DNA of 64,000 nt from Roseiarcus sp963798015. Lineage in GTDB: Bacteria > Pseudomonadota > Alphaproteobacteria > Rhizobiales > Beijerinckiaceae. The notes under the pieces were generated by a model, which worked only from the letters and a program-made list of their open reading frames with translations, was not told where the DNA came from and did no database searches. Of the stretch, positions 43,098 to 51,320 are shown in pieces (positions within the stretch are counted from its first letter, which is position 1; every line of letters starts with the position of its first letter). The position numbers were made by a program, and so were the translations under genes. The stretch covers positions 248,001 to 312,000 of the forward strand of contig CAWCSA010000002.1 in NCBI GenBank assembly GCA_963798015.1, in the 5' to 3' direction.

Positions 43098-44285
43098 TCA
43101 GTGCAGCGTCTCGATCGCGAGCGCGATTCCCTGGCCGCCGCCGATGCACAAAGTGACCAGGCCGCGCTTCAGACCGGCCCGGCGCATCGAGTGGATGAGC
43201 TTCGTGGTCAGCACCGCGCCGGTCGCGCCGATCGGGTGGCCGTGCGCAACGGCGCCGCCGTCGACATTGACGATCTCGTCGGACAATCCGAGCTCGCGCG
43301 CGACGACGATGGTGATCGCCGCGAACGCCTCATTGATCTCCGCCAGCTCGATGGAGCCGATTTCCCATCCAGCGCGCTGCAATGCCTGCTTGACGGCCGG
43401 CACGGGCCCGAGACCAAACATGCCGGGTTCGACCGCCGCAATGCCATAGGCGACGAGCCGCGCGGCCGGCTTAAGCCCGCGCTTCTCGGCCCAGGCCTCG
43501 TCCGCAAGCACCATGGCGGCGGCCGCGTCGTTCAGTCCGGGCGCATTGCCGGCGGTGATGGCGCCGTTCGGCCGGAACGCGGGCTTCAATCGCGCCAGCG
43601 CTTCGATCGTCGTGTCGGGACGATTGGCTTCGTCCTGATCGAATGGCGTTGGCCCCTTTTTGCCGGGAACCTGGACCGCCGCGATCTCAGCCTTGAAATG
43701 TCCCGCGCTTTGCGCGCGCGCGAAACGCTGTTGCGAGCGCAGAGCCCATTGGTCCTGCGCTTCGCGCGTGACCTGATATTTCTCCACCAGGTCCTCGGTG
43801 TGCCACCCCGAATGTTCCCCCGAGAAGGCGTCGTTGAGCCCGTCGCGCAGCACGCAATCGTAAAGCTGTCCGTCTCCGAGGCGATAACCCCAGCGGCCCC
43901 GCCCGACGAGATAAGGCGCCTGATCCATGCTCTCCATGCCGCCAGCGACGGCGGCCTTGGCGTTGCCTAAGAGGATCTCCTGCGCCGCTGACACGATCGC
44001 CTGCGCCCCGGAACCGCAGACCCGGTTGACGGTCATGGCTGGAACCGTCACCGGCAAGCCGGCTTGGACCGCGGCCTGACGGGCGGGATTCATTTTGGTC
44101 CCGGCCTGAAGGACGTTGCCCATCGCCGCGGTCTCGATCTCTTCGGGCCTGAGACCGGCTCGCTCGACCGCGGCGCGGATCGCGACGGCGCCGAGATCCG
44201 CCGCCGGCATATCTTTCAACGTCCCACCGAACGCGCCGATCGCCGTGCGGACGGGTTCCGCAATCACCACAGAACGTGACGTCAT
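43098..44285 (-). CDS. Acetyl-CoA acetyltransferase (thiolase)
   Basis: A 395-residue thiolase. The nucleophile Cys is in VNRVCGSGAQAI (~88), the NEAFA motif (EINEAFAAIT) is present, the catalytic His is in GGAVAHGHPIGATGA (~348) and the second catalytic Cys is in TLCIGGGQGIA (~380). It condenses two acetyl-CoA or cleaves 3-ketoacyl-CoA. ATG 44285 gives the usual start (SRSVVIAEPVRTAIGAFGG). It lies 24 bases upstream of the crotonase-like gene in the same direction, so the pair could serve one acyl-CoA route, if the crotonase is in fact cytoplasmic. Confidence 0.9.
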   Translation of the reverse strand: MTSRSVVIAEPVRTAIGAFGGTLKDMPAADLGAVAIRAAVERAGLRPEEIETAAMGNVLQAGTKMNPARQAAVQAGLPVTVPAMTVNRVCGSGAQAIVSAAQEILLGNAKAAVAGGMESMDQAPYLVGRGRWGYRLGDGQLYDCVLRDGLNDAFSGEHSGWHTEDLVEKYQVTREAQDQWALRSQQRFARAQSAGHFKAEIAAVQVPGKKGPTPFDQDEANRPDTTIEALARLKPAFRPNGAITAGNAPGLNDAAAAMVLADEAWAEKRGLKPAARLVAYGIAAVEPGMFGLGPVPAVKQALQRAGWEIGSIELAEINEAFAAITIVVARELGLSDEIVNVDGGAVAHGHPIGATGAVLTTKLIHSMRRAGLKRGLVTLCIGGGQGIALAIETLH

Positions 44286-44314
44286 GGCTCGATCCTCGAA
44301 TGTCGGGTTCGCCG

Positions 44315-45130
44315 TTAAGCGGTCTTCCGCGCAGGTTCGGCGACCCGGTATCTGGGCGCCGGAGCGGAATTGCCGAACTTCTGGGCGAGTGCTCGGCGCG
44401 ACGCTTCGAAGCGGGTCCAATCGTCGCCATCCTGAAGCGGAGGGATCGTCACCGCTTCCCCCTGGTCAAGACCCGCCAGAGCGGCGTCGACCATGTCCTC
44501 CGTCGACATCACGGTTCCAGCGGGCAGTTTCGAGTGGTGAAAGCCGCCCTTTTCCCAGATGTCCGTGGCGGTCGCCGCGGGCAGCACGGCTTGGACGCGC
44601 ACGCCCTTGTCTGCAAACTCGTGTTGCAGTGAATACGTGAACGCAAGCACATAAGCCTTGCTGCCGCCATAGACGCCATTGAGTTTTTCGGGCGCGATCC
44701 CGACCACGGATCCGATGTTGATGATCGTGCCTGCGCCCCGGGCAACGAAGGCGGGGGCGGCGGCATAGCTCAGACGGGTCAGCGCCGTGACATTCAGCGT
44801 GATCATCGCTTCCATCTGATCGACGTTTGAGTCCAGGAGGGGCGCGAGGGCGGCGGCACCGGCATTGTTGACGAGCATGGTGATGCTGTTGTCGTCGCGA
44901 AGCACGGCCTCGACTTTGGCGAGCGCCGCCTTGTCGCCGAGATCGGCGGGGATCACTTTGACGGACCGGCCTGTCTCGGACGTCAGTCGCGCGGCCAAGG
45001 ATTTCAGTTTCTCGCCATTGCGCGCGACGAGGATGAGGTCATAGCCGCGCTTGGCGAGCCGATCGGCGTAAACGGCGCCGATGCCGGACGAGGTGCCGGT
45101 AACAAGGGCCGTGCCGAGGGAATTGGTCAT
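44315..45130 (-). CDS. Short-chain dehydrogenase/reductase (SDR), MarR-linked
   Basis: A 271-residue SDR. TGTSSGIGAVYADRLAKRGYDLILVARN (~11-38) binds the cofactor, VNNAGAAALAP (~88) is the NNAG segment, INIGSVVGIAP carries Ser, and YGGSKAYVLAF has Tyr and Lys. AGGAG lies eight bases before the ATG. It is divergent from the MarR gene with two GCGTATATGC operators between them, so it is probably repressed by that regulator. Such SDRs next to MarR/efflux genes often reduce toxic carbonyls or quinones; the substrate is unknown. Confidence 0.85.
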   Translation of the reverse strand: MTNSLGTALVTGTSSGIGAVYADRLAKRGYDLILVARNGEKLKSLAARLTSETGRSVKVIPADLGDKAALAKVEAVLRDDNSITMLVNNAGAAALAPLLDSNVDQMEAMITLNVTALTRLSYAAAPAFVARGAGTIINIGSVVGIAPEKLNGVYGGSKAYVLAFTYSLQHEFADKGVRVQAVLPAATATDIWEKGGFHHSKLPAGTVMSTEDMVDAALAGLDQGEAVTIPPLQDGDDWTRFEASRRALAQKFGNSAPAPRYRVAEPARKTA

Positions 45131-45162
45131 TGGAGGAACTCCTGATTTCGCCTTGACATTAT

Positions 45163-45192
45163 GCGTATATGCGCCTAACTAAGCGTATATGC
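45163..45192. promoter_or_regulatory. Twin operator sites (GCGTATATGC x2) between the SDR and MarR genes
   Basis: GCGTATATGC occurs at 45163-45172 and again at 45183-45192, exactly 20 bases apart, so both face the same side of the helix. Each is a near-palindrome. A TTGACA hexamer (45153-45158) lies just to the left. A related perfect palindrome stands before the efflux genes at 45717-45728. The arrangement fits autoregulation by the MarR protein and repression of the divergent SDR. Confidence 0.7.
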
Positions 45193-45217
45193 TCCTAGTG
45201 TCAAGGACGAGAGCGAA

Positions 45218-45679
45218 ATGCCGATCGATAAGCTGCCACCGCTCGAGGAATGCACCTGCCTCGCCGTCCGCCAGGCGGCGCGCCATGTCTCTCAGTTCTA
45301 TGATCGGCATCTCGCCTCGGCCGGCCTGCGAACGACCCAGTTTTCCATTCTCGCCAGGTTGCGGCGACATGGGGTGATGACGATCAATGCGCTGGCCGAT
45401 GAAATGGTGATGGACCGCACCACGCTTGGCCGGAACATCCTGCCGCTCGAGCGCGACGGATTGATCAGCATCAAGCCCGGCCGCACCGATCGCCGCAGCA
45501 AGGAGTTGCGATTGACGGACACCGGCCTCGAACGGCTGCGGGCCGGATACCAGGGCTGGAAGGATGCGCAAAGAGAGTTTGCGACCGCCTTCGGCAATGA
45601 GCGAACAATTGGTCTGCGCGCTCTTCTGCATGAGGTTGCGGCGACTGACCTTCCGATGGAGGCCGCTGCGGCCGGCTGA
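45218..45679 (+). CDS. MarR family transcriptional regulator
   Basis: A 153-residue winged-helix repressor. The HTH core is LRTTQFSILARLRRHGVMTINALADEMVMDRTTLGRNILPLERDGLI (~37-83), followed by the wing with GRTDRRSKELRLTDTG (the conserved D-RR motif). The N-terminal ECTCLAVRQAAR helix has two Cys two residues apart, which could sense oxidants or electrophiles as in OhrR-like members; that is inference. It is flanked by operator-like palindromes on both sides, so it likely controls itself, the divergent SDR and the downstream efflux pair. Confidence 0.88.
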   Translation: MPIDKLPPLEECTCLAVRQAARHVSQFYDRHLASAGLRTTQFSILARLRRHGVMTINALADEMVMDRTTLGRNILPLERDGLISIKPGRTDRRSKELRLTDTGLERLRAGYQGWKDAQREFATAFGNERTIGLRALLHEVAATDLPMEAAAAG

Positions 45680-45716
45680 ACGACAGACGCCAGTTTCAAT
45701 TCGTTGGGTCATATAG

Positions 45717-45728
45717 GCGTATATACGC
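45717..45728. promoter_or_regulatory. Palindromic operator GCGTATATACGC upstream of the efflux genes
   Basis: A perfect 12-base palindrome 45 bases before the emrA-like start. It shares GCGTATAT with the two sites at 45163-45192. It probably gives the MarR regulator direct control over the efflux operon, which would then have its own promoter in the 94-base gap after the MarR gene. Confidence 0.65.
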
Positions 45729-45773
45729 TCTTCTCAGCCCCGCGGCAGAAGACGACCACTAAAGGAGATCGCG

Positions 45774-46874
45774 ATGAGCGCCATCGCCGGCGAGCACACC
45801 CAAACGGCCCCAACCGGCGTACTGACGAGAGCGCGGCTCAAGTGGCTCGCCTATGCGACGCTTGGCGGGATCATCGCGTTCGTCGGGGCTCGGTACGGTT
45901 ATGAGTATTGGAGCGTCGGGCGCTTCATTGAAAGCACCGACGACGCCTATGCCGGGGGCAATGTCACCCCAATCTCCCCGCACGTAGCTGGCTTCGTGGC
46001 TGAGATCCTCGTTGGCGACAACGAATATGTGCGCGCCGGACAGCCGCTGATCCGGCTTGACGACCGCGACTTCCGCGCCGCCGCTGACCGCGCGGCGGCG
46101 ATTGTCGAGGCGCGCAAGGCGACCCTCGACAGCCTCGAGCGCAAACAGACGCTGCAACAAACGGCCATCCGCCAGGCGAAGGCGGATCTCGACGCCAAGA
46201 CTGCGGAGGCGACGTTCGCCAAGCAGGATGACCAAAGATATCGCGACCTTGCGCAGACCGCCGCCGGCTCGCGACAAAATTCGGAGAGGGCGTCGGCACT
46301 GAATTTGGCGGCCGAGGCCAGCGTGATTTCGTCCGAGGCCGGCCTGGACGCCTCCAAGCAGCAGCTCACGGTTCTGGCCGCGGAGATCGCTGTCGCCAAG
46401 GCCGATGTCACCCAGGCCGAGGCCGACCTCCATACAGCCGAATTGAATCTCGGCTACACCGATATTCGCTCGCCGATCGACGGCTATGTGGGAAACCGGG
46501 CCGCGCAGGTCGGCGCCTATGTCGCTGGCGGCGCCTATCTCGTCACAATCATCCCGGCGCATGACCTTTGGGTCGATGCCAACTTCAAGGAAAGCCAGCT
46601 CGAGCATATGATTCCAGGACAAGCGGCGACGGTTGTCGCCGATGTCCTGCCAAACCACGTCTTTCGTGGCCATGTCCTCACAATGGCCCCTGCGACGGGC
46701 GCCATCTTCAGCGTGATCCCGCCCGAGAACGCTACCGGCAACTTCACCAAGATCGTTCAGCGCGTTCCCGTCCGCATCAAGCTCGATGACGACCCGATGC
46801 TTCGTGGTCTCAGGCCGGGCCTCTCGGCAAATGTCGGCGTGGACACGCGGTCGTCTTCAGGGGTCCCGCAATGA
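45774..46874 (+). CDS. HlyD-family membrane fusion protein (EmrA-like)
   Basis: A 366-residue periplasmic adaptor. One N-terminal membrane anchor (~28-45) is followed by STDDAYAGGNVTPISPHVAGFVAEI, the lipoyl-half motif of EmrA/HlyD proteins. A long coiled-coil hairpin (~95-205, rich in Ala/Gln/Lys) leads to the second lipoyl half (LNLGYTDIRSPIDGYVGNRAAQVG), and a beta-barrel with LWVDANFKESQLEHM follows. AAAGGAG precedes the ATG. It connects the EmrB-like pump, whose gene overlaps by four bases, to an outer-membrane channel; none is encoded here. Confidence 0.9.
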   Translation: MSAIAGEHTQTAPTGVLTRARLKWLAYATLGGIIAFVGARYGYEYWSVGRFIESTDDAYAGGNVTPISPHVAGFVAEILVGDNEYVRAGQPLIRLDDRDFRAAADRAAAIVEARKATLDSLERKQTLQQTAIRQAKADLDAKTAEATFAKQDDQRYRDLAQTAAGSRQNSERASALNLAAEASVISSEAGLDASKQQLTVLAAEIAVAKADVTQAEADLHTAELNLGYTDIRSPIDGYVGNRAAQVGAYVAGGAYLVTIIPAHDLWVDANFKESQLEHMIPGQAATVVADVLPNHVFRGHVLTMAPATGAIFSVIPPENATGNFTKIVQRVPVRIKLDDDPMLRGLRPGLSANVGVDTRSSSGVPQ

Positions 46875-48478
46875 CGGCGGCGGCGACGGCCATACCCTCA
46901 ATGGCCGCGCCATCCGCCTCGGCCGCTTCCGGGCCGAGCTGGGTGTGGAGCCTCGGGCCGTTCGTGGTGATGTGCGTGGGCATGTTCATCGCGCTCCTCG
47001 ACATCCAGATCGTCGCTTCGTCGCTCCAGGACATCGGCGGCGGCCTGTCGGCGGCGCAGGATCAGATCAGCTGGGTGCAGACCGCCTATCTCATCGCCGA
47101 GATCATCATGATTCCTCTGTCCGGCTGGCTGACCCGCGTCTTCTCGACCCGCTGGCTCTTCACCGCTTCGGCCGCCGGCTTCACCGTTGCGAGCATGCTG
47201 TGCGGGCTCGCCTGGAACATCGAAAGCATGATCGTGTTCCGCGCGCTGCAAGGAATGCTGGGCGCGTCGATGATCCCGATCGTCTTCACCTCGACCTTCC
47301 ATTATTTCCAGGGTCCGCGGCGCGTCTATTCGGCCGCCGTGGTCGGCGGCATCGCGACGGTCGCGCCGACGCTGGGGCCGGTGATCGGCGGCTTCATCAC
47401 TGACACGCTCGACTGGCGCTGGCTCTTCTATGTCAACGTCATTCCCGGCATCGCCATATCGATCCTGGTCCCAATTCTGGTGAAGATCGACGAGCCCGAC
47501 GTTAAGCTGCTCAAGGGCGCGGACTATCCCGGCATCATCCTCCTGGCGATGACGCTCGGAACTTTGGAATACGTGCTCGAGGAAGGCTCGCGCTGGAACT
47601 GGTTTGACGACGCGACGATCCGGGATTGCGCGACGATCGCTGGCGTCGCGGGCTCCCTGTTCGTCTTCCGCAGCCTCACTTTTGCAAGGCCGGTCGTCGA
47701 CCTCCGCGCGTTCGGAAACAGGAACTTCACGCTCGGCTGCATCCTCTCTTTCATCACCGGCATCGGCATTTTCTCGACCATCTATTTGACGCCGCTGTTT
47801 CTTGGCTATGTGCGCGGATTCAGCGCCTGGCAGACCGGCATGGCCATTTTCTCGACCGGGATAGCGTCGCTCGTCGGCGTGCCGGTCTACGTCATGCTCG
47901 CGAAAAAATTCGACACGCGGTGGCTCATGATGATCGGCCTCGCGTCGTTCGGTCTGTCGATGTGGAGCTTCAGCTTCATCACCCATGAGTGGGGCGCGGC
48001 GGAGCTCTTCCTGCCGCAGGTGTTGCGCGGCTTCCCCCAGGTGTTCGCGGTGGCGCCGAGCGTCAATCTCGGCCTGGGCAGCCTGCCGCCGGAACGGCTC
48101 AAATATGCGAGCGGCCTGTTCAACATGATGCGCAATCTCGGCGGCGCGGTCGGCATCGCGGTCTGCGGGGCGATCCTCAACGATCGAACCAATTTCCATT
48201 TCCAGGCGATCGCGTCGAACTTGACGCCGGCCAATGGCGCCATGGCCAGGCTCGTGAACGAGGTCGCGCAGCGCTACGCCGCGATCCCGGGGAGCCAGCA
48301 GGCAGGGCACCAGGCGGCGCTCAAGCAGCTGTGGGCTCTCGCTTACCGCGAGGCCTCGACGCTCGCTTACGCCGACGCCTTTCTCGCCATCATGGTGTGC
48401 TTCATCTTTGCGACGATGCTGGTCCCGTTCCTGCGCAACGTCGGTCCCGCGAAGGTTCCGGCGCAAGCCGCGCACTAA
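46871..48478 (+). CDS. DHA2-family MFS multidrug efflux transporter (EmrB-like)
   Basis: A 535-residue, 14-helix drug:H+ antiporter. IALLDIQIVASSLQDIGGGLSAAQDQISWVQTAYLIAEIIMIPLSGWLTR (first helices, with the D1-type motif), GFTVASMLCGLAWN and PTLGPVIGGFITDTLDWRWLFYVNVIPG (motif C region G-GP-GG) place it with EmrB/QacA proteins. It overlaps the fusion-protein gene by four bases (ATGA), so the two form one pump exporting hydrophobic toxicants, under apparent MarR control. Confidence 0.9.
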   Translation: MTAAATAIPSMAAPSASAASGPSWVWSLGPFVVMCVGMFIALLDIQIVASSLQDIGGGLSAAQDQISWVQTAYLIAEIIMIPLSGWLTRVFSTRWLFTASAAGFTVASMLCGLAWNIESMIVFRALQGMLGASMIPIVFTSTFHYFQGPRRVYSAAVVGGIATVAPTLGPVIGGFITDTLDWRWLFYVNVIPGIAISILVPILVKIDEPDVKLLKGADYPGIILLAMTLGTLEYVLEEGSRWNWFDDATIRDCATIAGVAGSLFVFRSLTFARPVVDLRAFGNRNFTLGCILSFITGIGIFSTIYLTPLFLGYVRGFSAWQTGMAIFSTGIASLVGVPVYVMLAKKFDTRWLMMIGLASFGLSMWSFSFITHEWGAAELFLPQVLRGFPQVFAVAPSVNLGLGSLPPERLKYASGLFNMMRNLGGAVGIAVCGAILNDRTNFHFQAIASNLTPANGAMARLVNEVAQRYAAIPGSQQAGHQAALKQLWALAYREASTLAYADAFLAIMVCFIFATMLVPFLRNVGPAKVPAQAAH

Positions 48479-48558
48479 GCAATTTGCCGTTGCATCGGGC
48501 GCTGCCCATTTTGAATCATATCACAGAAATATGACGTTATATGGTGATTTTTAAGGAC

Positions 48559-48615
48559 GGAACTAAAATGGGTCCTAACCCATTAAAATCATTGCGGGGC
48601 GCCGGTAAAATTGCG
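48559..48615 (+). repeat. 57-bp dispersed repeat, copy B
   Basis: Second copy of the repeat at 14500-14556, in the same orientation and again in a convergent intergenic gap. It runs from GGAACTAAA to GGTAAAATTGCG. The following bases (CGGTAAAACAAG, 48622-48633) recur near 54670, next to another GGCGCCGGTAAAA, so fragments of the same family may lie there too. No coding remnant is attached. Confidence 0.6.
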
Positions 48616-48644
48616 ACTCGACGGTAAAACAAGGCTTAGGAACG

Positions 48645-48659
48645 GGTCCGCGCCGGACC
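48645..48659. terminator. Possible hairpin between convergent efflux and urt operons
   Basis: GGTCCG-CGC-CGGACC forms a six-base GC stem with a three-base loop, 64 bases beyond the urtE stop. No T-run follows on either strand, so a Rho-independent terminator is only a guess. Confidence 0.25.
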
Positions 48660-48722
48660 GCGCTTCCCACAAGCGTTCTCCGGCTTCAAAGGTCTTAAGA
48701 GTTGAGTCGCGGCGGTTGGCTC

Positions 48723-49418
48723 TCACACCGTCATCCGCGCGCGCACCGCGGTCTCGTCCATCTGCTCGCGGGTGCCGGCGAGCACGACGACGCCGCGGTC
48801 AAGCACCGCGTAATCGTCGCAGATGTCGCGCGCCCATTCGAAATATTGCTCGACGACCAGGATCGCCATCTCGCCCTTGCGGCGGAGATGCACGAGCGCG
48901 CGGCCGATGTCCTTGATGATCGACGGCTGGATGCCCTCGGTCGGCTCGTCGAGCACGAGGAGTTTCGGCTTCGTCACCAGCGCGCGGGCGATAGCGAGCT
49001 GCTGCTGCTGGCCACCCGAAAGGTCGCCGCCCCGCCGTCCCAGCATGTCGTTGAGCACGGGAAACAGCGCAAAGATCTCATCGTCGATCGCCCGCTCGTT
49101 GCGCGGCCGGGTGGCATAGCCGGTCATGAGATTTTCGCGCACGGTGAGAAGCGGGAAAATCTCGCGCCCCTGCGGGACATAGCCAAAGCCGGCCTTGGCC
49201 CGAAGATATGGCGTCATCTTCGTCATGTCCTGGTCGTCCCAGCGGATCGAGCCGGACGCCGTCATGTGCTGTCCCACGACGGCCCGCAAGAGCGATGACT
49301 TGCCAACGCCGTTGCGGCCGAGAACGGTCAGAATGCGGCCGGTCTGCGCCTTGACCGACACGGACCGCAACGCCTGCGCCGCGCCGTAGAAAAGATCGAT
49401 TCTGTCGACGGTCAGCAT
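48723..49418 (-). CDS. urtE: Urea ABC transporter ATP-binding subunit UrtE
   Basis: A 231-residue ATPase of the LivF type. Walker A is GRNGVGKSS, the Q-loop region is VPQGREIFPLLTV, the signature is LSGGQQQQLAIARAL and Walker B is KLLVLDEPTEGIQPSI, the last being highly typical of UrtE. ATG 49418 is used; the few residues upstream overlap urtD. It is the fifth gene of urtABCDE and lies four bases after urtD. With UrtD it powers urea uptake at low external urea; no urease genes are visible in the window. Confidence 0.92.
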   Translation of the reverse strand: MLTVDRIDLFYGAAQALRSVSVKAQTGRILTVLGRNGVGKSSLLRAVVGQHMTASGSIRWDDQDMTKMTPYLRAKAGFGYVPQGREIFPLLTVRENLMTGYATRPRNERAIDDEIFALFPVLNDMLGRRGGDLSGGQQQQLAIARALVTKPKLLVLDEPTEGIQPSIIKDIGRALVHLRRKGEMAILVVEQYFEWARDICDDYAVLDRGVVVLAGTREQMDETAVRARMTV

Positions 49419-49422
49419 GCGT

Positions 49423-50193
49423 TCACCGCCCCAGATAAACTTCGACAACGCGCGGATCGGCGCTCACCTCATCGAGTGTGCCCTCGGCGAGCACCGAGCC
49501 CTCGTGAAGGCACGTCACCTTGACGCCAAGCTCGCGCACGAAATGCATGTCGTGCTCGACCACGATCACCGAATGATCGCGCGCAATCTCGCGCAGGAGA
49601 TCGGCGGTCGCCGCGGTCTCGGCGTCGGTCATGCCGGCGACCGGCTCGTCGACCAGCAAGAGCTTCGGGTCCTGCGCCAGCAGCATGCCGATCTCGAGCC
49701 ATTGCTTCTGCCCGTGCGACAGCGATCCGGCGATGCGCGCCCGATGGTCGGCAAGTCGGGTGGTCGCGAGGATAACGTCGATCGTCTCCAGCGTCTTCGG
49801 GTCCTCGCGTCCGAACAGGGTCGCGCGCACGCTACGCGGAGCCTTGGTCGCGAGTAGAAGATTGTCTTCAACCGTGTGGTTCTCGAACACGGTCGGCTTT
49901 TGGAACTTGCGGCCGACTCCGAGCGTCGCGATCTCGGCTTCGTCGAGCTTGGTCAGATCATGGCGCCCGTCGAACATCACGTCGCCTTCGTCGGGCCGCG
50001 TCTTGCCGGTGATGACGTCCATCATCGTCGTCTTGCCGGCCCCGTTGGGACCGATGATCGCTCGCATCTCGCCCGGTTGGAGCATGAGCGACAGGCTGCG
50101 CAAAGCCTTATAGCCGTCGAACGAGACGCTGACTCCGTCCAGATAGAGGAGCGATTGGGTGAGGGTCGGATTGTCGATCTCGGCGAGAGTCAT
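49423..50193 (-). CDS. urtD: Urea ABC transporter ATP-binding subunit UrtD
   Basis: A 256-residue ATPase of the LivG type. GPNGAGKTT is Walker A, VGRKFQKPTVFENHTV covers the Q-loop, LSHGQKQWLEIGMLLAQDP is the UrtD-type signature (SHGQKQWLEIGM rather than SGGQ) and LLLVDEPVAGMTD is Walker B. These variants distinguish UrtD from amino-acid LivG proteins. It overlaps the urtC stop by four bases and pairs with UrtE. Confidence 0.93.
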   Translation of the reverse strand: MTLAEIDNPTLTQSLLYLDGVSVSFDGYKALRSLSLMLQPGEMRAIIGPNGAGKTTMMDVITGKTRPDEGDVMFDGRHDLTKLDEAEIATLGVGRKFQKPTVFENHTVEDNLLLATKAPRSVRATLFGREDPKTLETIDVILATTRLADHRARIAGSLSHGQKQWLEIGMLLAQDPKLLLVDEPVAGMTDAETAATADLLREIARDHSVIVVEHDMHFVRELGVKVTCLHEGSVLAEGTLDEVSADPRVVEVYLGR

Positions 50194-51320
50194 GGGTCCG
50201 CCCCTTCTTCAACCGCAATCGGCGACGTCTCCGTCCTTGGCGCGGGCCTCGCTCGCCAATCGCGCAGCGCCAATCCAAGTATGCCCTTAGGCAGAAACAG
50301 GGTGGTCAGGACGAACAGGAGGCCGAGACCATAAAGCCAATATTCGGGGAACGCGCCGGTGAAAAAGGTTTTCGCGAAGTTGACCGCGACGGCGCCGAGC
50401 GCCGCGCCGATCAGCGTACCGCGGCCGCCGACCGCAACCCAGATTGCCGCCTCGATCGAGTTTCCGGGCGCGAATTCGCTCGGATTGATGATGCCGACCT
50501 GCGGCACGTAGAGCGCGCCGGCGATGCCAGCGATGACCGCCGAAACGACGAAGACGAACAGCTTATAGTTCGCGACCCGATAGCCGAGGAAGCGCATGCG
50601 GCTCTCCGCGTCGCGCACGGCGACCAGCGCCTTGCCATATTTCGAGCCGATGATCGCACGCGAGGCCACGTAGGCAAGGATGAGCAGCATGGCGCTCGCC
50701 GAGAACAGAGCCGCTTTGGTCGAGGCGGATTGAAGCGAGAAGCCGAGCAGGTCCTTGAAGTCGGTCAAGCCGTTGTTGCCGCCGAAGCCGAAATCGTTGC
50801 GAAAGAACTCCTTGAACAAAGCAAAGGTCATCGCCTGGGTGATGATCGAGAGATAGACGCCGGTCACGCGCGAGCGAAACGCAAACCAGCCGAAGGCGAG
50901 CGCGAGCAGGCCCGGAACCAGCACCACCATCACCATCGCGTAAGGAAACCAGTTAAAGCCCCACCAGGCGACGGGCAGCTCCTTCCAGTTCAGGAACACC
51001 ATGAAATCCGGCAGGATCGGATTGGCGTAGACGCCGCGCGTCCCGATCTGCCGCATGAGATACATGCCCATCGCATAACCGCCCAACGCAAAGAACGCGC
51101 CATGGCCGAGCGACAGAATGCCGCAATAGCCCCAGACCAGATCGAGCGCGACGGCGAGGATCGCGTAACACAGATATTTGCCGAGCAGCTGCACGAGATA
51201 AGGCGGCAGGTAGAAGGGAGAATTGGCCGAGACCCCGAGCGACAGCGCCGGCACCAGGATCGCCGCGATGATGAGGATCGCGATGAAAACCAGGCCAAGC
51301 TGGTCAAGCCGGGCGCTCAT
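50190..51320 (-). CDS. urtC: Urea ABC transporter permease subunit UrtC
   Basis: A 376-residue LivM-type permease with about nine to ten helices. YLCYAILAVALDLVWGYCGILSLGHGAFFALGGYAMGMYLM is the conserved early region, and FFRNDFGFGGNNGLTDFK is specific to UrtC proteins. The start at 51320 overlaps the urtB stop (ATGA). A long open frame upstream of the ATG (to 51770) is a shadow of urtB. It forms the channel with UrtB. Confidence 0.92.
   Translation of the reverse strand: MSARLDQLGLVFIAILIIAAILVPALSLGVSANSPFYLPPYLVQLLGKYLCYAILAVALDLVWGYCGILSLGHGAFFALGGYAMGMYLMRQIGTRGVYANPILPDFMVFLNWKELPVAWWGFNWFPYAMVMVVLVPGLLALAFGWFAFRSRVTGVYLSIITQAMTFALFKEFFRNDFGFGGNNGLTDFKDLLGFSLQSASTKAALFSASAMLLILAYVASRAIIGSKYGKALVAVRDAESRMRFLGYRVANYKLFVFVVSAVIAGIAGALYVPQVGIINPSEFAPGNSIEAAIWVAVGGRGTLIGAALGAVAVNFAKTFFTGAFPEYWLYGLGLLFVLTTLFLPKGILGLALRDWRARPAPRTETSPIAVEEGADP

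Noticed and set aside
46898..48475. 525-residue open frame on the minus strand across the EmrB-like gene
   Set aside because: Arg/Asp/Glu/His-rich, low-complexity translation typical of the antisense of a GC-rich membrane-protein gene; the plus strand gives an unmistakable 14-helix carrier.
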